From positions 1-9,703 of the forward strand of contig CAJUJW010000082.1 of assembly GCA_910586735.1 (NCBI GenBank): a stretch of 9,703 nt of DNA, written 5' to 3'. Origin of the DNA: an uncultured Oscillibacter sp. Lineage in GTDB: Bacteria; Bacillota; Clostridia; Oscillospirales; Oscillospiraceae. The notes beneath the pieces were generated by a model. The model searched no databases. It was not told the DNA's origin and worked only from the letters and a program-made list of their open reading frames with translations. The translations under genes and the position numbers were made by a program. This document shows positions 5,391 through 9,703 of the stretch, piece by piece (the first letter of the stretch is position 1; the number at the start of each line of letters is the position of its first letter).

Positions 5391-6581
5391 CTTGCGCAGC
5401 TCCATCAGCTTGGCCCGAAGCTCGCCCTCAATGCGCCCCAGCTCCACCTCGGCGGCCTTGCGCTTCTGGGCGCCCTCCCGCTGGATGTTCAGCACCTCGT
5501 CCAGGGTGGAGATCAGCTGCTGGTTGGTATGCTGGAGGGTCTCGATGTCCACCACGCTTCTCTCCGCCTCCCTGGCGGTCTGGATGGTGCCCATTTTCAG
5601 CATGTCGGCGTTTTTCTTCAGCAGCTCGTTGGTCATCTCCGTCACGGCGCTCTGGGCGGCGGTGGCCTGGCGGCCATGCTCCATGCCCAGGGCCAGGACC
5701 ATCTGGCTCTTCCAGAGGGGGATGGTGTTCACCAGGGAGGACTGGATTTTCTCCACCATCAGCGTGTCGTTGTTCTGGAGCAGACGGGTCTGGGGGCCCA
5801 TCTGGATGGAGATCATCCGGGTCAGCTCCAGGTCGTGGAGCTTTTTCTCAAAGCGCTCGCACATCTGGACCAGGTCGTTGTACCGCTGGGCGTCCTCCTG
5901 GGCCCCGGTCTGCTCGGCCTTGGCCCGGAGGGCGGGGAGCTCGTTCTCCCGGACCTCCTGGAGCTTCTTCTTCCCCGCCAGGATATACATGGTCAGTTCC
6001 TTGTAGTATTTCAGGTTCAGCTCATACATCTGGTCGAACATGGCCACGTCCTTGAGGAGCGTCACCTGGTGCTGCTCCAGCTCCCGGGCGATCTTGTCCA
6101 CGTTGGTCTCCACCTTGGAATACTGGGCCTTCATGGTCTCCAGCCGGTTCCCGGCCTTTTTGAACTTGCCGAAGAGGCCCTTTTTCTCCTCTTCCTCTCC
6201 GAAATTCTTCAGCTCCACCACCAGCTCGGACAGGGACTTGCCGATCTCCCCCAGGTCCTTGGTGCGCACGGAGGCCAGGGCGTTCTCGGAGAAGCCCGCC
6301 ACGTTCTTCTGGGCCGCCGCGCCGTATTGAAGGATCAGGTTGGAGTCCATCACGTCGATCTTCTTGGAGAACTCCTCCACGGCCTTTTTCTCCGCCTCGG
6401 AGAGCATGGAGTCGTCCAACTCCACGGGCTTCACCTCCGGCTTGGGGGGCTCGGCGGCAGCCTGGGCGGCGGGCGCGGAGGGCTCCAGGGTCAGCTCGGG
6501 CGCGGGGATGGAAGCCAGCTCCTGGGCCGCCGCCGCCGCGGCGGGATCCAGGGTCAGCTCAGGAATCTGATTGTCACTCAT
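5388..6581 (-). CDS. telA: TelA / toxic anion resistance family protein
   Basis: A 397-residue TelA/KlaA-family protein (toxic anion resistance, related to B. subtilis YaaN). The family was named for plasmid tellurite resistance, but the biochemical role is unknown; it is cytoplasmic and largely coiled-coil. A low-complexity Ala/Pro/Glu leader (1-55) contains PELTLDP (7-13) and PELTLEP (28-34). The conserved helical domain runs from about 56 to the end, with GLFGKFKKAGNRLE (135-148), LYYKEL-like KYYKELTMYILAGKKKL (191-207) and the signature SLVNTIPLWKSQMVLALG (282-299). No membrane helix is present. The ATG at 6581 has GGAGGAGG shortly upstream and overlaps the end of the 68-aa gene by 8 bp, so translational coupling is likely. 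It is the last clear gene of the xpaC operon; no terminator is visible before the convergent 83-aa gene. Confidence 0.92.
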   Translation of the reverse strand: MSDNQIPELTLDPAAAAAAQELASIPAPELTLEPSAPAAQAAAEPPKPEVKPVELDDSMLSEAEKKAVEEFSKKIDVMDSNLILQYGAAAQKNVAGFSENALASVRTKDLGEIGKSLSELVVELKNFGEEEEKKGLFGKFKKAGNRLETMKAQYSKVETNVDKIARELEQHQVTLLKDVAMFDQMYELNLKYYKELTMYILAGKKKLQEVRENELPALRAKAEQTGAQEDAQRYNDLVQMCERFEKKLHDLELTRMISIQMGPQTRLLQNNDTLMVEKIQSSLVNTIPLWKSQMVLALGMEHGRQATAAQSAVTEMTNELLKKNADMLKMGTIQTAREAERSVVDIETLQHTNQQLISTLDEVLNIQREGAQKRKAAEVELGRIEGELRAKLMELRK

Positions 6582-6780
6582 AGTCGTCCTCCTCCACCAG
6601 CAGGACGTGGTCCTCCTCCTGAACGCCGAGGATTCCGTGGAAGATGGAGACCGCCATCCACACGCAGCCGGTCACCAGGTTCAGGGGGTCCTTTTCCTTC
6701 TTGGCCAGGTAGAAATAGCCCCCGGACAGCATGCCCTCCAGAATGGAGATGAACAGATACACAGCGTTCCTCTTTTTCAT
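6574..6780 (-). CDS. Small two-helix membrane protein with acidic tail, between xpaC and telA
   Basis: A 68-residue protein that I do not recognise as a named family. Residues about 6-26 and 34-53 are hydrophobic helices joined by the basic, polar turn AKKEKDPLN (26-34). After the second helix comes a strongly acidic tail, QEEDHVLLVEEDDYE (54-68). The charge pattern suggests the connecting loop faces the cytoplasm, with N- and C-termini outside, although the basic start MKKRN argues the other way, so topology is open. The gene is real: AAGGAGG stands 7 bases before the ATG, the stop overlaps the telA start by 8 bp, and it follows xpaC by 31 bp. Context suggests it works with XpaC and TelA, perhaps as a membrane adaptor; that is inference. 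Confidence 0.85.
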   Translation of the reverse strand: MKKRNAVYLFISILEGMLSGGYFYLAKKEKDPLNLVTGCVWMAVSIFHGILGVQEEDHVLLVEEDDYE

Positions 6781-6811
6781 GATACTTCCTCCTTTTTATA
6801 TTCCGAGCCGG

Positions 6812-7519
6812 TTACAGCTCCAGCTTGATGTCCGTGCCGTCTGGCTGGACGGCGTCCGCCTTCATCTCCGGGTCCGTCAGGCCCTCCCGGGCCAGCAGAG
6901 TCTCCATCACCTTGATATCGGAGGAGATGTCCAGGGCGTCGGCCCCGTAGAGGGCGTCCAGCTGCTTCTCAAAGGCCCGGACGATGGTTTTCAGCATGTC
7001 CTCCACCTTCACCTTGGTCCCGTCGATGTTCTCCCCGGAGACTCCCGCCCCGCTCATGCGGTCGTAGGCGTTCAGCAGTTTCAGGGTGGTGGGCAGGTAG
7101 TAGTCCATGAACTTCCGAATCTGGGGCAGCTTGGAGGGGTCGTCCCTCACGGCCTGGAAGATCTTCTCGGACACCTGGCTCAGCCGCACGATGCCGGCGG
7201 AGACGCCGGGGTCCGCGATGTTGTCGTCCAGCCGCTTCATCTCGCTGAGGGCCAGCTTCCCGTCCTTGATGACCTTGTCCAGCTCCGGGTTTCCGGTGGA
7301 GGTCTCGGGCTTGGGTTCCGCCTTTTTCTCCGCCCCGGCGGACCCGGCCAGGGCCCCCGCGCCCATGCACAGGGCGTTGGCGGCGAAAAACACCACAGCC
7401 GAAACCAGCGCCATCAGGGCGACGGCCGTATTGGAGTACAGGGGCAGGAACAGCCCGCCCAGAAGCCACAGCGCCGCCACGGCGTAAAAGGGCGCGACAG
7501 GCTTTCGTTTGGCCGGCAT
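6812..7519 (-). CDS. xpaC: XpaC family (5-bromo-4-chloroindolyl phosphate hydrolysis) membrane protein
   Basis: A 235-residue XpaC-family protein. Two membrane helices at about 9-29 and 31-55 form an N-terminal hairpin anchor; a Glu/Lys/Pro linker (63-77) leads to a soluble helical domain (about 78-235). That domain shows the family pattern IRKFMDYYLPTTLKLLNAY (134-152), a NIDG turn (164-167), and RAFEKQLDALYG (181-192), followed by DISSDIKVMETLL (197-209). The family name comes from a hydrolysis phenotype in Bacillus; a true phosphatase active site is not evident here, and the molecular role is unknown. In B. subtilis xpaC lies next to the telA homologue yaaN, the same link seen here. The ATG at 7519 has GGGAGG 8 bases upstream, and the operon promoter is at 7575-7604. 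It is the first gene of xpaC-orf68-telA. Confidence 0.92.
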   Translation of the reverse strand: MPAKRKPVAPFYAVAALWLLGGLFLPLYSNTAVALMALVSAVVFFAANALCMGAGALAGSAGAEKKAEPKPETSTGNPELDKVIKDGKLALSEMKRLDDNIADPGVSAGIVRLSQVSEKIFQAVRDDPSKLPQIRKFMDYYLPTTLKLLNAYDRMSGAGVSGENIDGTKVKVEDMLKTIVRAFEKQLDALYGADALDISSDIKVMETLLAREGLTDPEMKADAVQPDGTDIKLEL

Positions 7520-7574
7520 AAAAAGGACCTCCCTTCGCCCCGCGTTCTGCGAGGCAAATTTCGTAAGTTAGTAC

Positions 7575-7604
7575 ATTATACTCCCCCAACCGGCCATCGG
7601 TCAA
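7575..7604 (-). promoter_or_regulatory. Predicted promoter of the xpaC-orf68-telA operon
   Basis: On the minus strand TTGACC (7604-7599), an 18-base spacer and a perfect TATAAT (7580-7575). The predicted start, near 7568, leaves a leader of about 48 bases before the xpaC ATG. It stands just downstream of the hairpin at 7644-7667, which would insulate it from the upstream azlCD-DUF6512 unit. No clear operator palindrome covers it. Confidence 0.75.
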
Positions 7605-7643
7605 GCCGGGAGGGTACAAATTCACAGTAAATTCCAAAACGGC

Positions 7644-7667
7644 GAAAACGCCCCGAGGGGCGTTTTC
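7644..7667 (-). terminator. Palindromic hairpin ending the argS-azlCD-DUF6512 unit
   Basis: GAAAACGCCCC (7644-7654) and GGGGCGTTTTC (7657-7667) are perfect complements; closing CGAG as a tetraloop leaves a 10-bp stem. The A/T part of the stem supplies the U-run on the descending arm, and GTTTTGG follows a few bases on. The stem begins within the stop codon of the DUF6512 gene (TGA, 7668-7666). It is a likely intrinsic terminator, although the U-run outside the stem is short. Confidence 0.65.
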
Positions 7668-8199
7668 AGGAAATGCCGTATAGCCCCGTCACCGGGTCCC
7701 GCCACAGGGCCAGCCGGGGCGGCCGGAAGGTACACCAGACAAAGCAGAACGCCAGCCCCCACAAAACCGCCAGCCCCAGAAGCTGCATCCAGCGGCTGGA
7801 GAGCTTCCCCCGGCGAAGCAGACAGAAGTCCAGGGCGAAGGCCCCCAGGTCCGCCAGGAAGAACACGGCGATGTCCGCCCAGACCACGTGAAAGCCCAGG
7901 ACGCCGGTGTAGGTATAGAAGAGCACGGGGATGAGCACGATCCCCGCCAGGGCGCCGAGGGCCCGGACCGCCGGGAGGTTGGGGTAGTTCCGCCCCAGGA
8001 GGCAGACCTGCACCAGGGAGAACAGGAACAGCGGCACAAAGAGCAGTTTCATGTGCTCCCAGGTGGACTCGTTCACGGCGGAGAACCAGGCCGCCAGGGC
8101 GCTGCCGCCGCTCCACTCGTAGACAAAGTGGAGGAGCGTCCCCAATACCCCGGTGAACAAAAAGCCCCCCAGCTCCCAAAAGAACAGCTTTCGCCTCAT
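7666..8199 (-). CDS. DUF6512 family membrane protein
   Basis: A 177-residue polytopic membrane protein of the DUF6512 type, function unknown. Family hallmarks are visible: WELGGF (8-13), LLHFVYEWSGGS (22-33), FSAVNESTWEHMKLLFVP (39-56), and the C-terminal WRDPVTGLYGI (166-176). Hydrophobic segments near 10-27, 51-67, 80-97, 106-126 and 138-156 suggest five helices. The frame extends upstream to an ATG at 8247, but the ATG at 8199 fits the family N-terminus and has GGAGG 8 bases before it. That ribosome site lies wholly inside one arm of an 11-bp stem (8204-8263), so translation may be controlled by RNA structure. It follows azlD by 76 bp on the same strand. A role beside amino acid export is only guilt by association. 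Confidence 0.85.
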   Translation of the reverse strand: MRRKLFFWELGGFLFTGVLGTLLHFVYEWSGGSALAAWFSAVNESTWEHMKLLFVPLFLFSLVQVCLLGRNYPNLPAVRALGALAGIVLIPVLFYTYTGVLGFHVVWADIAVFFLADLGAFALDFCLLRRGKLSSRWMQLLGLAVLWGLAFCFVWCTFRPPRLALWRDPVTGLYGIS

Positions 8200-8203
8200 A
8201 AAA

Positions 8204-8263
8204 CCAGCCTCCGCCCGGATGAAGTCGCGGCAGCGCCGCCTCTCCATTCTGTGCGGAGGCTGG
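8204..8263 (-). promoter_or_regulatory. Leader stem-loop that buries the ribosome site of the DUF6512 gene
   Basis: Read on the minus strand, CCAGCCTCCGC (8263-8253) is perfectly complementary to GCGGAGGCTGG (8214-8204). The 38-base interval contains an inner hairpin, GCGGC-GCT-GCCGC (8239-8227). The GGAGG ribosome site occupies 8212-8208, within the downstream arm, and the stem ends 4 bases (TTTT) before the ATG at 8199. It could repress translation until opened, or act as a weak terminator or attenuator after azlD, since the T-run is only four bases. A weak -10-like CATAAT (8273-8268) just upstream would place a transcript start near the base of the stem. Confidence 0.6.
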
Positions 8264-8275
8264 AAAAATTATGCA

Positions 8276-8611
8276 TCAGACAAACACCCGCTGTATCAGA
8301 ACCATGTACAGGGCCGTCCCCCCGGCGATGGACAGCAGGACGTTCCCCTTCCAGCGGTGCAGCGCCGCCACGGCCAGGATGGCCAGCAGTTCCGGCGCGC
8401 CGTGGGGCGGGGCGGTCCAGGCCGCGCCCTTGAGGCAGTAGACCACCAGCAGGCCCATGGTGGCCGCAGGCAGGACCCGCCCCAGGTCCGTCACCCAGGC
8501 CGGGGGCTGTTTGTTATCGGGGAAAAGCCAGAAGGGCAGCCAGCGGGTAATCTGCGTCCCGGCGGCCACAACCAGAATAATGCCCAAGGTCTCCATCGGC
8601 GTCAGGCGCAT
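8276..8611 (-). CDS. azlD: AzlD family branched-chain amino acid transport subunit
   Basis: A 111-residue membrane protein, the small subunit that pairs with AzlC in export of branched-chain amino acids or their analogues. Helices lie near 8-20, 46-60, 74-85 and 92-107. Family patterns: GTQITRWLPFWLF (18-30), LGRVLPAATMGLLVVYCL (43-60) and HRWKGNVLLSIAGGTALYM (85-103). Length is normal for the family. The ATG at 8611 is chosen because GGGAGG stands about 8 bases upstream; it overlaps the end of azlC by 10 bp (8602-8611), which points to coupled translation and a stoichiometric complex. An in-frame ATG five codons later lacks a ribosome site. The next gene, DUF6512, starts 76 bp downstream. 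Confidence 0.92.
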   Translation of the reverse strand: MRLTPMETLGIILVVAAGTQITRWLPFWLFPDNKQPPAWVTDLGRVLPAATMGLLVVYCLKGAAWTAPPHGAPELLAILAVAALHRWKGNVLLSIAGGTALYMVLIQRVFV

Positions 8612-9297
8612 GTCAGCTTCCTCCCTCCCAGCAGAATCGCCAGAATCATCACCATGGCGGGAATCACCAGATTGTCCGGCCCGAAGACCGCCAGGCTCAG
8701 GGCCGCGCAGGCCACGCCTATGACCCCGGCGGGGCGGCGCTCCCGCTCCTTCCACTGCTCCAGGAACAGCACCACGAACAGGGCCGTCAGGGCGAAGTCC
8801 AGCCCGGCGGCGTTGAAGGTCAGGACGCTGCCCAACAGTCCCCCCAGGGCCGTGCCCGCCACCCAGTAGCCGTAGTCCAGCAGGGAGACGCAGAGGAAGA
8901 AGTCCCGCCGCCCCACGCCCTCCGGCGGGTCCAGGGTGGACACCAGGGAGAAGGTCTCGTCGCTGAGGGTGTAGATCAGCGGGAATCGAGCCCAGCCCAG
9001 GCCCCTGTACCGCTCCAGCATGGACAATCCATAGAAGATATGCCGGGCGTTGACCATCAGTGTCAGCAGGAAAGCCTGGAGAGGCTCAAAGGCCGTGACC
9101 AGGATGGGAATGGCCGCGTACTGCATGCTGCCGCCGAAGCCCACGGCGCTCATCAGCACGGACCAAAGCGGCCCGTACCCGTTGGCGGCCATCAACACCC
9201 CGTAGGCCAGCCCCAGGCAGACGTACCCCGTCAGCACCGGGACTGTAACCGGAAACGCCGCCCGGAGAGCCCGCCGCCATGAACCGGTATGTGCCAT
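8602..9297 (-). CDS. azlC: AzlC family branched-chain amino acid exporter
   Basis: A 231-residue polytopic inner membrane permease of the AzlC (YgaZ-type) family, the main subunit of the branched-chain amino acid exporter formed with AzlD. Landmarks: GFGGSMQYAAIPI (53-65), VNARHIFYGLSML (82-94), YTLSDETFSL (109-118), DYGYWVAGTALGGLLG (141-156) and LDFALTALFVVLFLEQW (166-182). Length is typical. The ATG at 9297 begins 6 bp after the argS stop; it is in the same frame as argS (TAA-GAA-CCC-ATG), and its ribosome site is weak (a GGAG about 15 bases away), so it may depend on ribosomes finishing argS. No AzlB/Lrp-type regulator lies in the window, and no separate promoter is seen. Confidence 0.93.
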   Translation of the reverse strand: MAHTGSWRRALRAAFPVTVPVLTGYVCLGLAYGVLMAANGYGPLWSVLMSAVGFGGSMQYAAIPILVTAFEPLQAFLLTLMVNARHIFYGLSMLERYRGLGWARFPLIYTLSDETFSLVSTLDPPEGVGRRDFFLCVSLLDYGYWVAGTALGGLLGSVLTFNAAGLDFALTALFVVLFLEQWKERERRPAGVIGVACAALSLAVFGPDNLVIPAMVMILAILLGGRKLTCA

Positions 9298-9303
9298 GGG
9301 TTC

Positions 9304-9703
9304 TTACATGTGCTCCGGCGCGTCCACGCCGATGAGGGCCAGTCCGTTTTTCAGCACAATCCGGGCGTCGTCCGCCAGGCGCAGCCGGGCGGCGGCCAGG
9401 GCGGGGGCCTCCTCCCGGATGTGGCAGGCGGTGTAGAACCGGTGGAAGCACCCCGCCAGCTCCATGAGGTAGCGGTTCACGTGGGAGGGGTCGTAGTTCT
9501 TGGCGGCGGCCCGGATGGTGTCCGGCCAGGCGGCCAGCTGCTTGATGAGGGCCTCCTCCGCCTCCGCCGTCAGCAGCCCCAAGTCCGCCGTCCCCGGCGC
9601 GGGCACCGCCAGGCCCTCCTGGGCCAGCTTTTCAACCAGAGAGCAGATGCGGGCGTGGGCGTACTCCACGTAGTAGATGGGGTTCTCGCTGTCCTCCCGG
9701 ACC
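9304..9703 (-). CDS. argS: Arginyl-tRNA synthetase, C-terminal part (truncated by window edge)
   Basis: The last 132 residues of class I arginyl-tRNA synthetase, which charges tRNA-Arg in the cytoplasm; the catalytic domain lies beyond the right edge. Visible are the end of the catalytic core (NPIYYVEYAHARICSL) and the DALR anticodon-binding helical domain: ALIKQLAAWPDTIRAA, VNRYLMELAGCFHRFYTAC, and the terminal LADDARIVLKNGLALIGVDAPEHM pattern, whose GLALIGVDAPEHM ending is diagnostic (usual form GL.LLGV.APE.M). The frame is open to the edge and nothing indicates damage. It heads the minus-strand run argS-azlC-azlD-DUF6512; the link of an aminoacyl-tRNA synthetase to an amino acid exporter may be simple neighbourhood. 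Confidence 0.95.
   Translation of the reverse strand, partial: VREDSENPIYYVEYAHARICSLVEKLAQEGLAVPAPGTADLGLLTAEAEEALIKQLAAWPDTIRAAAKNYDPSHVNRYLMELAGCFHRFYTACHIREEAPALAAARLRLADDARIVLKNGLALIGVDAPEHM

Noticed and set aside
5529..6752. 407-codon plus-strand open frame opposite telA and the 68-aa gene
   Set aside because: Leu/Gly/His/Gln-rich composition typical of antisense frames in GC-rich coding DNA. It has no recognisable motif and spans two well-supported minus-strand genes.
6731..7630. 299-codon plus-strand open frame opposite xpaC
   Set aside because: It is a shadow of xpaC that also runs through the operon promoter, and its composition is not protein-like.
7520..7665. Search for a small RNA or tRNA in the xpaC upstream region and other gaps
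   Set aside because: Apart from the promoter and hairpin listed, no cloverleaf, T-box or riboswitch core was recognisable; the remaining gaps are too short.

Overview
The window (9,703 bp, roughly two-thirds G+C, dense Clostridia-type gene content with AGGAGG-like ribosome sites) looks like ordinary chromosome from a high-GC gut Firmicute of the Oscillospiraceae type (Flavonifractor / Intestinimonas / Pseudoflavonifractor-like). That placement is inferred from gene families and composition; no rRNA or tRNA gene is present to confirm it. Most genes lie on the minus strand; only degV and one small gene are on the plus strand.

Layout, left to right. (1) 1-2589, minus: recJ (single-strand DNA exonuclease) followed one base later by relA/spoT (ppGpp hydrolase/synthetase), which runs off the left edge. 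(2) 2590-2850: divergent control region with a promoter facing each way. (3) 2851-3717, plus: a DegV-family fatty-acid-binding protein, closed by a strong intrinsic terminator. (4) 3774-5043, minus: a small XRE-family regulator and, 4 bp downstream, a membrane-anchored TPM-domain protein with a glycine/arginine/phenylalanine-rich tail built of 54-bp DNA repeats. (5) 5044-5366: a divergent promoter with perfect -35 and -10 hexamers, overlapped by a 21-bp palindromic operator, drives an 83-aa helical protein on the plus strand. (6) 5388-7519, minus: xpaC, a 68-aa two-helix membrane protein with an acidic tail, and telA, in one tight operon behind its own promoter. (7) 7666-9703, minus: the 3' end of argS, then azlC-azlD (branched-chain amino acid exporter), then a DUF6512 membrane protein whose ribosome site is buried in an 11-bp stem; the unit ends in a palindromic hairpin.

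How the parts may work together. recJ-relA pairs DNA repair with the stringent response. XpaC, TelA and TPM-domain proteins are all envelope or toxic-stress associated families, and their genes lie on one strand here, interrupted only by the opposite-strand 83-aa gene. Since no terminator is visible after telA, read-through could make xpaC-orf68-telA-xre-TPM a non-contiguous operon whose transcript is antisense to the 83-aa gene. The most interesting signals are this arrangement with its operator/promoter switch, the RBS-sequestering leader of the DUF6512 gene, the undescribed 68-aa protein between xpaC and telA, and the repeat-built tail of the TPM protein. I saw no CRISPR array, insertion sequence, phage structural gene or complete defence system.
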